From Cytophagaceae bacterium (GTDB taxonomy: Bacteria; Bacteroidota; Bacteroidia; Flavobacteriales; Flavobacteriaceae), in assembly GCA_002710685.1 (NCBI GenBank), contig PALD01000031.1:58168-122167 (forward strand): a DNA stretch of 64,000 nucleotides. Direction: 5' to 3'. The notes under the pieces are model-generated. The model made no database searches, was not told the DNA's origin, and saw only the letters and a list, made by a program, of their open reading frames with translations. Below are positions 1-9,420 of the stretch, one piece after another. Every line of letters starts with the position of its first letter. Position 1 is the first letter of the stretch. The position numbers were made by a program, and so were the translations under genes.

Positions 1-318
1 GTGGGCAAGCAACAGATACTCTTTCAGGCCATCCCAAAATATCCTTCAGTAAGACGGGATTTTGCCTTGCTGGTGGATGAAGAAGTGACCTTTGATGCGC
101 TTTACAAGATTGCCCATAACGTGGAGAAAAAAGCCCTACAATCAGTCAATCTTTTTGATGTCTATCAAGGTAAGAATATACCTAAGGGCAAAAAGAGCTA
201 TGCCGTGAGCTTTACTCTGCTGGATGAAAACAAGACCTTGACAGACAAGCAAATCGATAAGATCATGGCAAAGCTACAGGCTGCTTTTGAGAAAGAACTG
301 GGCGCAGAGCTGCGCTAA
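1..318 (+). CDS. pheT: Phenylalanine--tRNA ligase beta subunit, C-terminal part (5' truncated by window)
   Basis: The 105 visible residues match the ferredoxin-fold anticodon-binding (FDX-ACB) domain that ends PheT: the stretch FQAIPKYPSVRRDFALLVD, the FDVYQG turn, and the KSYAVSFTL/TLTDKQIDKIM ending are typical. PheT is the beta chain of the alpha2beta2 enzyme that charges tRNA-Phe in the cytoplasm, and this domain contacts the tRNA anticodon stem. The reading frame is open at the left edge. The GTG at base 1 is an internal codon rather than a start, because full PheT is about 800 residues. Family assignment is firm; only the domain ending is visible. Confidence 0.93.
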   Translation: MGKQQILFQAIPKYPSVRRDFALLVDEEVTFDALYKIAHNVEKKALQSVNLFDVYQGKNIPKGKKSYAVSFTLLDENKTLTDKQIDKIMAKLQAAFEKELGAELR

Positions 319-390
319 CCTCAAAGTCTGTAAACCTGTTGACCCGTAAACATCAATTGTATAACTTTACGGTAAAACGCACCACAGCTT

Positions 391-1104
391 ATGAAAAGGA
401 CAAACATTCACCACAAGCTTCTACAGCAACGGGGAAAAAAGGTAGATGGAGAGCAGCTTTTACAACAGGTCAAGGATTTTCTTGAGCAAGACACCCTTAA
501 GGACAACCGCATCATAGATTGCCTTGACGGCGAAAGCAACTCAAACAACATCCTGGATTTTGACAAGCTATCCAGTGAGCGTATCTTTCATGAAAATGAT
601 ATCAAGAACGTGTGTATCACCTACCGCTTGCGGTTTCTGGAAACCCGCTATTTTAAAGGAAAATTTCCGCAAGAAGTACTTAGTGAGATAAAACAACTGG
701 AGCAAGCACACAATACCCAATTATCGGGTTTTAAAATCATAGCCCCGTCAAAGCTTTTTAGGCTGGAGAAGGCAGATGACCCCGTGCTTTTTGTACCCAT
801 GGGAAACAGGTATTATTATATGGTTCACAAATGGGGCAATGACCTCCACCCCCTGCGCAAGTGGATGATGTGGCCCTTTAAAAGCCTGGAAAACCTTATT
901 TTTGCCATTCTGTTATCAAGCGTGGTCGCCACCATGCTCGTGCCTGATGGCCTCTTTACAAAGCACCAAGACTTTAGCCAGGATATCATGGTGTTTTTCT
1001 TTATGTTCAAATCTATCGCGGCCATAGTACTTTTTTATGGTTTTGCACTGGGCAAGAACTTCAATACCGCAATCTGGCAAAGTAGATACGATAAAGCACA
1101 ATAG
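391..1104 (+). CDS. Hypothetical membrane protein with two C-terminal helices
   Basis: A 237-residue protein of unrecognised family. The first ~160 residues are soluble and charged, with a conserved-looking LRFLETRYFKGKFPQE segment and a WGNDLHPLRKW motif. Two hydrophobic helices follow, around residues 170-190 and 197-220. This suggests a cytoplasmic domain anchored in the inner membrane by a hairpin. It starts at ATG 391, 72 bases after pheT, and ends 5 bases before the next gene, so the two small membrane genes are probably co-transcribed. No function is assigned. Confidence 0.7.
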   Translation: MKRTNIHHKLLQQRGKKVDGEQLLQQVKDFLEQDTLKDNRIIDCLDGESNSNNILDFDKLSSERIFHENDIKNVCITYRLRFLETRYFKGKFPQEVLSEIKQLEQAHNTQLSGFKIIAPSKLFRLEKADDPVLFVPMGNRYYYMVHKWGNDLHPLRKWMMWPFKSLENLIFAILLSSVVATMLVPDGLFTKHQDFSQDIMVFFFMFKSIAAIVLFYGFALGKNFNTAIWQSRYDKAQ

Positions 1105-1109
1105 AACAC

Positions 1110-1625
1110 ATGCTCAAAGACTCTTCCTATGACCGCGTTTATACGGGTTCTCAAATCGAGGTAAACCATGTAAAAAACCTCCTCGAAGAAAAAAACATCC
1201 ATGCCGTGATACGCAACGATTTTGAAAGTGGGCTGCGGGGTGGTTTTGGCGGTGGAATCCCCAATCATGTACAGCTTTTTGTAAAGAAGGAAGATATGGT
1301 CACGGCAAAACGGGTGGTGGATACTGCTTTTGCAAAAGGCATCCCCGAGGAAGTCCTTGCACAACAGGCCGAACAAAGTAGACTCGCCGAAGAAGAGGCC
1401 GTGCACAAAACGGGAGAAAGGCCCTTGATAAAAAAAAATGCAGATGCCCCAAGGCGCTCTGTTCTTAACCTTGCGCTCAATATAGGGTTGATACTCTATT
1501 CTGCATGGAGGTTGCTGCCCTTATTGCGTGGTGAGGAGTTGCCAGCCTGGCGTATTGCCATAAGTGGTTTTATCCTGGTGTTCTGTGCCGTGGCACTGAT
1601 CAATCACTTTCGCCGTAAGGCATAA
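1110..1625 (+). CDS. DUF2007-domain membrane protein
   Basis: 171 residues. The N-terminal ~75 residues match the DUF2007 (putative signal-transducing) fold: a YTGSQIEVNHVKNLLEEKNI helix, a Gly-rich FGGGIPNHVQLFV strand and a DMVTAKRVVD helix. This resembles PII-like ferredoxin-fold modules. A charged linker leads to two predicted membrane helices near residues 118-135 and 145-163. It lies 5 bases downstream of the preceding membrane protein and shares its likely transcript. The ligand is unknown. Domain recognition is reasonable; the role is not known. Confidence 0.75.
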   Translation: MLKDSSYDRVYTGSQIEVNHVKNLLEEKNIHAVIRNDFESGLRGGFGGGIPNHVQLFVKKEDMVTAKRVVDTAFAKGIPEEVLAQQAEQSRLAEEEAVHKTGERPLIKKNADAPRRSVLNLALNIGLILYSAWRLLPLLRGEELPAWRIAISGFILVFCAVALINHFRRKA

Positions 1626-1628
1626 AAA

Positions 1629-1655
1629 AAGCAGATGTTTCCATCTGCTCTTTAT
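1629..1655 (-). terminator. Hairpin terminator after the ABC-F gene
   Basis: Perfect 7-bp stem GCAGATG/CATCTGC (1631-1649) with loop TTTC... in plus orientation. Read on the minus strand it is followed by a run of T residues (plus-strand A run 1624-1630), as expected for a Rho-independent terminator of the minus-strand gene ending at 1674. The convergent plus-strand gene ends at 1625, so it may act in both directions. Confidence 0.75.
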
Positions 1656-1673
1656 ATGCATGCTTTTATTGAC

Positions 1674-3311
<1,638 letters not shown>

Positions 3312-3436
3312 TTAACTCATTTTGAATTGCGCAAAAGTACTATTTAAGCAGCAAAGGCGGAAACATTAACTTTTATTATAATCCTTTTAATAAATAGTTA
3401 ACATAGCACTGGTAGCAGCCCATTTAAATTTGGCGA

Positions 3437-4888
3437 TTGTTACCTAAAACGTCTATCCTGTATACTTCTACCTCAATTAAACAAAAGTTATGGTTAGCAG
3501 CACCACTCATACTGCTTACCATGACCGTGTCTTGCAACCAGCAAAAAGCAGATGGGACGTACCTAGGGGGAGAGATTGTCAACCCTTTATCAAATGCCGT
3601 TGTACTACGTAAGGGCAATACCCCGATTACCGAGATACCCTTGAACCAGAACAACCAGTTCATGTTTAAGTTCAAGGATTTTGAACCTGGGCTCTACACG
3701 TTTTTCCACAAGGAGAGGCAACTGGTATTCATTGAAAAAAATGACAGTATATTGTTGCGCCTCAACACCTTTCAATTTGATGAGACGCTTACCTTTTCTG
3801 GGCTTGGTGCCATCAAGAACAATCTGTTGATCAAATTTTTCCTGATGTACGAGAGCGAGGGCAAGGCCATGCTTGACCACCAGGTATATCAACGGGATTA
3901 TGACGGTTTTGAAAAATATGTGGATTCCTTACAACAGCAACATGAGGAAATATGGACCCACGCACAACTTACCAATGAATTTTCAACAGCATTTGAAGAC
4001 CTGATGGATGTGGACATACGGTATGAAGACTATGCCATGAAAGAAGCATATTGCCTATCATCGTTTGGGCAGAGTAGCGTCAAGGATATCAAGAACACCC
4101 CGGCTGATTTTCATAACTATAGGAAGGATATAGACCTTGATATGTCGCAATACCTTAGCCTGTACTCCTACCAAAGGTTTCTCTATAACTATTTCAACCA
4201 CCTGGCTTATGAAGAATATGCCGATGATATGGTATATGACCCCAAGTCATTTACCCATAACGCGCACAAGCTGCGCCTTATCAAGGAAAAAATAGAAAAC
4301 GATAGCGTACAGAGCTACCTACTCACAAGGACCATAAGGGATTACCTCTCTGACAGTAATGACAAGACCGGTGGCAAGCTACTATATGAGATTTATATGG
4401 AGCGTATTTCATCTCCTTATGACAAGAAGGAAATACAAGACCTGTATGCAGCAAACAAAAACGTTGAAGCGGGCCGTTTTTTACCAGAAGAAACCTTATA
4501 TGATATCAAGGGTAATGAGGTAAAGCTCAAATCGCTCATTAAAAAGCCCACCATCATCTTCTTCTGGACAGAGAACAGAAAGAGCCATATCATGACCGCC
4601 CATGAAAAAATACGGGAGATAAGGCGCAAGTACCCACAGTATGATTATCTCGCCATCAATATTGACAAGGATGAGGATGAGTGGCTTAAACTTGTAGAAC
4701 TGTACAAACTAGACCCCAAGAAGGAGTTTAGGTTCAAGGATGAACTTGAACAATTAAAACAGGACCTTGCCATTACCAATGTTATACGCACCTTTATCGT
4801 GGACGGTGACGGCACCATCTTCAACGGCCATGCAAACATGTTCAGCTCAAACTTTGAGAAAGAACTTCAAAAGTACTTGAAGCGCTAA
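3437..4888 (+). CDS. Thioredoxin-fold lipoprotein lacking a CXXC motif
   Basis: 483 residues. A hydrophobic signal ends in the lipobox TVSC (Cys about residue 33), so it is a lipoprotein. After a beta-rich N-terminal region and a long helical middle, the last ~130 residues look like a TlpA/AhpC-type thioredoxin fold: KKPTIIFFWTENRKSH, then a long helix and IRTFIVDGDGTIFNGHAN. In active TlpA proteins the segment after FFW carries CxxC; here it is TENRKS, so no redox-active pair is present. The first in-frame start after an upstream stop is TTG 3437, which gives a complete signal. Family is fairly clear; the role may be structural or peptide binding. Confidence 0.75.
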   Translation: MLPKTSILYTSTSIKQKLWLAAPLILLTMTVSCNQQKADGTYLGGEIVNPLSNAVVLRKGNTPITEIPLNQNNQFMFKFKDFEPGLYTFFHKERQLVFIEKNDSILLRLNTFQFDETLTFSGLGAIKNNLLIKFFLMYESEGKAMLDHQVYQRDYDGFEKYVDSLQQQHEEIWTHAQLTNEFSTAFEDLMDVDIRYEDYAMKEAYCLSSFGQSSVKDIKNTPADFHNYRKDIDLDMSQYLSLYSYQRFLYNYFNHLAYEEYADDMVYDPKSFTHNAHKLRLIKEKIENDSVQSYLLTRTIRDYLSDSNDKTGGKLLYEIYMERISSPYDKKEIQDLYAANKNVEAGRFLPEETLYDIKGNEVKLKSLIKKPTIIFFWTENRKSHIMTAHEKIREIRRKYPQYDYLAINIDKDEDEWLKLVELYKLDPKKEFRFKDELEQLKQDLAITNVIRTFIVDGDGTIFNGHANMFSSNFEKELQKYLKR

Positions 4889-4889
4889 A

Positions 4890-4920
4890 TAAAAAGACCG
4901 CCCCTAAGCGAGACGGTCCA
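4890..4920 (-). terminator. Terminator for transaldolase gene
   Basis: GACCG...CGGTC inverted repeat (4897-4919). Read on the minus strand it is followed by TTTTTATT at the base of the stem, 36 bases downstream of the transaldolase stop. It abuts the stop of the convergent plus-strand gene. Confidence 0.6.
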
Positions 4921-4932
4921 GTATCTATATGG

Positions 4933-4945
4933 CTTTCGCCGAAAG
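4933..4945. repeat. Dispersed palindrome (CTTTCG-C-CGAAAG)
   Basis: Odd-length perfect palindrome between the convergent thioredoxin-fold and transaldolase genes. It is one member of the dispersed palindrome family found throughout the window. Confidence 0.7.
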
Positions 4946-4955
4946 GCAACCTCAA

Positions 4956-5612
4956 TTAATTATTGCCCTTTTTATAATCAGCAAGGAACTTCTCTAGACC
5001 TATATCAGTCAATGGATGTTTTAACAGGCCTTCAATTGAAGAAAGTGGTCCCGTCATGACATCAGCACCCAGCTTTGCACACTCAATAACGTGCATGGTG
5101 TGGCGTATGGAAGCCGCGAGGATCTCTGTCTCATATGCATAGTTGTCATAAATCTGACGAATCTCGGCAATGAGGTTAAGGCCATCAGTAGAAATGTCGT
5201 CAAGCCTACCTATAAATGGAGAAACGTAGGTAGCGCCGGCCTTAGCCGCAAGTAGCGCCTGCCCTGGTGAAAATACCAGTGTACAGTTTGTGCGGATACC
5301 GTTATCACTAAAATATTTAAGTGCCTTTACACCATCCTTGATCATGGGCACCTTGACCACGATCTGCTCATGCAGTTCTGCCAGCTCTTCACCTTCTTTT
5401 ACAATGGCGTCAAAATCTGTCGCGATTACCTCTGCACTTACATCTCCATCAACAATATTGCAAATATCAACATAGTGCTTAAGGATGTTGTCCCTCCCTG
5501 TGATTCCTTCTTTTGCCATGAGGGATGGGTTTGTGGTAACACCATCAAGCACGCCCAATGCCTGAGCCTCCTTAATTTGGTCAAGATTAGCTGTATCAAT
5601 AAAAAATTTCAT
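4956..5612 (-). CDS. fsa: Small transaldolase / fructose-6-phosphate aldolase-type
   Basis: 218 residues, the usual length of the compact transaldolase (FSA/TalC) subfamily that forms decamers of TIM barrels. It starts [16 protein letters not shown], includes [13 protein letters not shown], and carries the Schiff-base lysine in VVKVPM (Lys87). [31 protein letters not shown] holds the phosphate-binding region. These enzymes transfer a dihydroxyacetone unit in the non-oxidative pentose phosphate pathway or cleave fructose-6-phosphate; the two activities cannot be separated from sequence alone. It is a single gene with a hairpin behind it. Confidence 0.92.
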   Translation of the reverse strand: MKFFIDTANLDQIKEAQALGVLDGVTTNPSLMAKEGITGRDNILKHYVDICNIVDGDVSAEVIATDFDAIVKEGEELAELHEQIVVKVPMIKDGVKALKYFSDNGIRTNCTLVFSPGQALLAAKAGATYVSPFIGRLDDISTDGLNLIAEIRQIYDNYAYETEILAASIRHTMHVIECAKLGADVMTGPLSSIEGLLKHPLTDIGLEKFLADYKKGNN

Positions 5613-5705
5613 CTTTTTGGTTTTGAGTTATTTCTTCTTCAAAGTTAGGCAAACCCCAGTAAACAGGAGACCTACTTTACAGGATTTTAAAGCTTGTTAT
5701 GATAC

Positions 5706-5723
5706 TTTTGGCTTACGCCAAAA
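5706..5723. repeat. Dispersed palindrome (TTTTGGC..GCCAAAA)
   Basis: Arms TTTTGGC/GCCAAAA with a short TTAC-type centre, three bases beyond the SDR stop codon. A:T tracts on both sides would also allow it to act as a weak bidirectional terminator. Confidence 0.7.
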
Positions 5724-5726
5724 TAA

Positions 5727-6530
5727 CTAAAGCTTATAATGGTTAAGCAGCATTTTCTCAAAGATTTTATTGGGCAACAGCCCTTTGAGCCTCACGGAAA
5801 ACTTTTGCAGGAATGCACCCACCTTATAATGCACCGCGGGCTTCCCGGTATTCATGATTTTATGAACGGCATGTGCCATCTGTATGGGGTTGCCGCCTTC
5901 ATCCACATGTTCATCCATCAAGCTCAATGACATGGAGTAGTTTTTATAATATGGAGAGTCTTCACAGGCAGGGGCATGAAACCTCCCCGAAGCAATATTT
6001 GTGGCAAAGTCTCCTGGAGCGACATTGGTAAGTTGTATGTTAAACTCCTTGAGCTCCATGCGCATGGCCTCAGTGGTTAGGGCAAGCGCACCTTTTGTGG
6101 CTGAGTACGGCCCGCGATAGGGCAACCCCATGTAACCTGCAATTGAGGTCACATTGATGATCATCCCGCTTTTTTGCCCGCGCATGGCTGGCAGCACGGC
6201 CTTCATCACGTTTATGGGGCCAAAATAATTGGTGTCAAAAATAGCCTTGAGTTCGCTTTCTGGGATTTCCTCAAGTGGGCCGGTAATACCCCTTCCCGCA
6301 TTGTTGATCAAGTAGTCCACGCGCCCTTCTCTATCCAGGAGTTGCTCAACAGCATGGGTTATGGTTTCTTTTTTGGTCACGTCAAGCGCTAAAAAATGTA
6401 CGCCATTGACCATATCCTCCTTAGGGTTACGGCTCGTGCCATAGACTGTGTACTGCTTGTTAACGAGATACTCTGCAATGCTTTTTCCTATTCCTGAAGA
6501 TGCTCCGGTGATGAGGACTACTTTTGACAT
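5727..6530 (-). CDS. SDR family oxidoreductase
   Basis: 267 residues with the classical short-chain dehydrogenase pattern. TGASSGIG near residue 8 binds NAD(P), the NNAG motif follows near residue 87, a Ser lies in VTSIAGYMG, and YSATKGA supplies the catalytic Tyr and Lys. Arg following YGTS (TSRNPK) favours NADP over NAD. The extended C-terminal region (about residues 190-267) resembles dehydrogenases acting on bulky or lipid-like substrates. The substrate cannot be named. It sits alone between transaldolase and the SRP RNA. Confidence 0.9.
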   Translation of the reverse strand: MSKVVLITGASSGIGKSIAEYLVNKQYTVYGTSRNPKEDMVNGVHFLALDVTKKETITHAVEQLLDREGRVDYLINNAGRGITGPLEEIPESELKAIFDTNYFGPINVMKAVLPAMRGQKSGMIINVTSIAGYMGLPYRGPYSATKGALALTTEAMRMELKEFNIQLTNVAPGDFATNIASGRFHAPACEDSPYYKNYSMSLSLMDEHVDEGGNPIQMAHAVHKIMNTGKPAVHYKVGAFLQKFSVRLKGLLPNKIFEKMLLNHYKL

Positions 6531-6595
6531 AAAAAAGTGAAGTTTTAATGTACTAAAAAGGTAGGCAAAGTAGTTAAAAATAAGGCATAAAAAAA

Positions 6596-6689
6596 GGCAA
6601 GCTACCTACATCACACCGCTACGACCATCTACCCTTGCTGCGTTCCCGCCCTGGGGGATTCAACAGGAGCTGGTTGTGTAGGACTTGCC
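6596..6689 (-). ncRNA. ffs: Signal recognition particle RNA, small bacterial type
   Basis: Read on the minus strand, the 94-base segment folds as one long hairpin. The ends GGCAAGTCC and ..GCTTGCC pair, and the centre carries the conserved SRP core with GGGCGGGAACGCAGCAAGGGTA-type elements (loop GGAA region, asymmetric A/C bulges). This is the 4.5S-like RNA that binds Ffh and targets nascent membrane proteins. Ends are set by the terminal pairing and may be off by a few bases. On the minus strand the hairpin is followed by a T run (plus-strand A run 6588-6595), consistent with termination. Confidence 0.9.
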
Positions 6690-6778
6690 GGCGCAAATAT
6701 ACGGTATGAATATGGTTGTCACAATGTTTTTTAAACCGAATTTATTATAATACCTTGGCAAAAATTTCCTTGATTAAA

Positions 6779-7837
6779 ATGGCTATGTATAACAGACTGG
6801 CACTCTTGTCAATACTCTTGACCCTTCTTTCTTGCGGCAATGGAAAAGACCTCGCAAAAAAGTTTGACCTAAGCACAAATGCTGATAAAAAAACCATCGT
6901 AAACGGCACGGACCTAACGGTTACGCTTTCGCCAAAAAACGGCACCACCATTGACTCTGTTGCCTATTACCTGGATGGTGCCCGGCTGGGGGGCGATACC
7001 GGCTTCTCACCTCTCACAAAAAAGATAGAAGTACAAAAACTGGGCAAGAAAGACCTGGTGGCAAAGGTCTATGCCGGCGGGGAAACCGCAAACATCACCC
7101 AGGAACTCTCAATTTTAAATGATGTTGCCCCCAAGGTCTACTCCTATGAAATCGTGAACACATATCCACATGATGTGGCCTCGTACACACAGGGGCTTGA
7201 GTTTCACGACGGCATCCTGTATGAAAGCGCGGGACAATATGGAAAATCTGGGTTGATGAAGACCAATTATGAAACCGGGGAAATCACAAAGCGCATCGAT
7301 CTTGACGATAAGTTTTTCGCCGAAGGCTTGACCCTTATTGACAACAAGATAGTACAACTCACCTGGCGTGAAAATGTAGGTTTTACCTATGACCCAGAGA
7401 CCCTTGAAAAAACCGGAAGTTTTACCTATAATGAAAGTAAAGAAGGTTGGGGCCTGTGCAATGACGGCAAGGTTATCTACAAAAGTGATGGTAGCTCCAG
7501 GATATGGCTACTTGACCCAAAAACCCTGGCCGAAAAGGATTATATAGAGATCACTGACAATAAAAAGGTGCGCAAGGAATTTAATGAACTGGAGTGGATC
7601 AACGGCAAGATCTATGCAAACACCTATCAATATGACAGTATCGCGATCATTGACCCAAGCAGTGGCGCGATAGAGGCCGTAATTGACCTGCGCTCATTAA
7701 AAAAGAAAGTACAGGGCGGCCTGGACGAGGATAACGAGGTCCTCAATGGTATTGCCTACAAGGCAGATGAAGACCGTCTTTTTGTTACCGGCAAGCACTG
7801 GAACAAGCTTTTTGAAATCAAGGTTATCAAAGAATGA
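6779..7837 (+). CDS. Glutaminyl-peptide cyclotransferase, lipoprotein
   Basis: About 352 residues from the preferred start. A lipobox LLSC follows the start MAMYNRLALLSILL, so ATG 6779 (or 6785) is chosen over the upstream TTG 6716. The last ~240 residues match the glutamine cyclotransferase family (five-bladed propeller): YPHDVASYTQGLEF, LYESAGQYGKSGL, FAEGLTL, GWGLCNDG, LDPKTL, NELEWINGKIYANTY and the ending LNGIAYKADEDRLFVTGKHW. The enzyme converts N-terminal Gln to pyroglutamate on exported proteins. A Bacteroidota -7-like TACCTTGG lies at 6751. It overlaps the next gene by four bases (ATGA), indicating translational coupling. Confidence 0.9.
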   Translation: MAMYNRLALLSILLTLLSCGNGKDLAKKFDLSTNADKKTIVNGTDLTVTLSPKNGTTIDSVAYYLDGARLGGDTGFSPLTKKIEVQKLGKKDLVAKVYAGGETANITQELSILNDVAPKVYSYEIVNTYPHDVASYTQGLEFHDGILYESAGQYGKSGLMKTNYETGEITKRIDLDDKFFAEGLTLIDNKIVQLTWRENVGFTYDPETLEKTGSFTYNESKEGWGLCNDGKVIYKSDGSSRIWLLDPKTLAEKDYIEITDNKKVRKEFNELEWINGKIYANTYQYDSIAIIDPSSGAIEAVIDLRSLKKKVQGGLDEDNEVLNGIAYKADEDRLFVTGKHWNKLFEIKVIKE

Positions 7838-9402
7838 TTTATTATCTGGCCATTTTTAAAAGGATTTTTCACGTGCTGGCTGTACTGGCAATCGTGCTCC
7901 TTGCCAGTTCATGCCGGGATGATTTTGAAACCTCGGCCAGCACCGGCAACCTTGAATTTAGCAAGGATACCGTTTATCTCGATACTGTTTTTACTAACCT
8001 GGGCAGCAGCACCTACCGCCTCAAGGTCTATAACCGCAGCGATAAGGACATCAGTATACCACGCGTGGCGCTGGGCAGGGCAAACAGTTCTTTGTACCGC
8101 CTCAATGTGGACGGGGTTGCCGGCAAGGAGTTTGAAAATGTTGAAATACTGGCCAAGGACAGTATCTTTGTATTTATAGAGACTACTGTTGACCATAATG
8201 ATTTCGCTTCAAGCGAAAACAACTTCCTCTATACGGATGCCATTCAATTTGAGAGCCTGGGCATGACGCAGCAGGTGCAACTGGTCACCCTGATACAGGA
8301 TGCCGTTTTTCTATATCCTTCAAAAAATGCGCAGGGAGTTGTGGAAACCCTCAACCTAGGGGTTGACGACACCGGGCAGGAAATACGTATCGAGGGGTTC
8401 ATACTTGAAGATGATGAACTGATCTTTACTGATGAAAAACCCTATGTGATTTATGGGTATATGGCTGTCGCCGAAAATAAGACCTTGCAGATTCAGGCCG
8501 GTGCACGGCTTCACTTTCATGAAAACAGCGGTATTATCGTGGGTTCCCAGGGTAGGCTTGAAATCAACGGTGCGCCCAGCATGGACCAAAGTTTACAAGA
8601 AAATGAAGTAATCCTGGAAGGTGACCGCCTTGAACCGCTTTATAATGACATCCCAGGCCAATGGGGAACCATTTGGCTTACGCCAAAGAGTACCTCCTCA
8701 ATCTCACATGCCACCATTAAAAATGCCACCATAGGCATTATTGCAGATACCGAGAATGACTCAGATACCATTGATGTAACCGTTGACAATACCCAGATTT
8801 ATAACAGCAGCAACATAGGCCTGTATTGTGTAAACAGTAGCCTTACTGCCAAGAACCTTGTGGTAAACAATGCCGGGTTGAGCTCAGTATGGTTGCGGCT
8901 GGGCGGCAACTATGACTTTAAGCACTGTACCATTGCAAACTACTACAATCAAGGAGTGCGCAACTTTCCTGCGCTCACCATTGACAATTACCTGGAAGAT
9001 GTGGACCAGGTGCTTATTGCCAACCTAGAAAAAGCTTCATTTGCAAACTGTATCATCTATGGCAACGAGAATACTGAAATAGGTATTGACCAGGTTGAAG
9101 GAACCCTATTCAATTTTATGTTCAGCAATACCTTGATTCGGTTTCAGGACACCTTTGACCTATTTCAAGACAACGCACTTTACGATTTTAATGATACTTC
9201 ACATTATGTGGACAACTTGTTCAATATTTCGCCAGATTTTAAGAATACTGCTGAAAATGATTTGATAATTGGTGAAGAAAGTGGTGCAAATTCTTTAGGA
9301 AATGCTGAAATTGCCCAACTCGTTCCGTTTGACCTCCTTGGAGTTGACCGCACGGGTGCCCCAGATTCTGGAGCGTATCAAAGCATCCTTTTTGAAGACT
9401 AA
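7834..9402 (+). CDS. Beta-helix-type surface lipoprotein
   Basis: 522 residues. The lipobox ASSC (Cys near residue 27) marks a lipoprotein. Residues ~40-170 look like an immunoglobulin-type module (DTVFTNLGSSTYRLKVYNRSDKDI..). From ~200 onward, repeated short turns (LQIQAGARLHFHENSGIIVGSQGRLEINGAP, ISHATIKNATIGIIA, YNSSNIGLYCVNSSLTAKNLVVNNA) suggest a right-handed parallel beta-helix. The protein ends with an ..LGVDRTGAPDSGAYQ motif typical of such proteins. It starts inside the stop of the glutaminyl cyclase gene, so the two are translationally coupled. Two dispersed palindromes lie inside the frame. The ligand is unknown. Confidence 0.75.
   Translation: MIYYLAIFKRIFHVLAVLAIVLLASSCRDDFETSASTGNLEFSKDTVYLDTVFTNLGSSTYRLKVYNRSDKDISIPRVALGRANSSLYRLNVDGVAGKEFENVEILAKDSIFVFIETTVDHNDFASSENNFLYTDAIQFESLGMTQQVQLVTLIQDAVFLYPSKNAQGVVETLNLGVDDTGQEIRIEGFILEDDELIFTDEKPYVIYGYMAVAENKTLQIQAGARLHFHENSGIIVGSQGRLEINGAPSMDQSLQENEVILEGDRLEPLYNDIPGQWGTIWLTPKSTSSISHATIKNATIGIIADTENDSDTIDVTVDNTQIYNSSNIGLYCVNSSLTAKNLVVNNAGLSSVWLRLGGNYDFKHCTIANYYNQGVRNFPALTIDNYLEDVDQVLIANLEKASFANCIIYGNENTEIGIDQVEGTLFNFMFSNTLIRFQDTFDLFQDNALYDFNDTSHYVDNLFNISPDFKNTAENDLIIGEESGANSLGNAEIAQLVPFDLLGVDRTGAPDSGAYQSILFED
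8202..8218. repeat. Dispersed palindrome inside CDS (TTTCGC..GCGAAA)
   Basis: Arms TTTCGCTT/AAGCGAAA with one central base, inside the beta-helix lipoprotein, read in frame as ..FASSE... Confidence 0.75.
8672..8687. repeat. Dispersed palindrome inside CDS (TTTGGC..GCCAAA)
   Basis: Arms TTTGGC/GCCAAA around TTAC, inside the beta-helix lipoprotein, read as WLTPKS. It has the same core as the intergenic copy at 5706. Confidence 0.75.
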
Positions 9403-9420
9403 GACAAATCCATATTTCAA

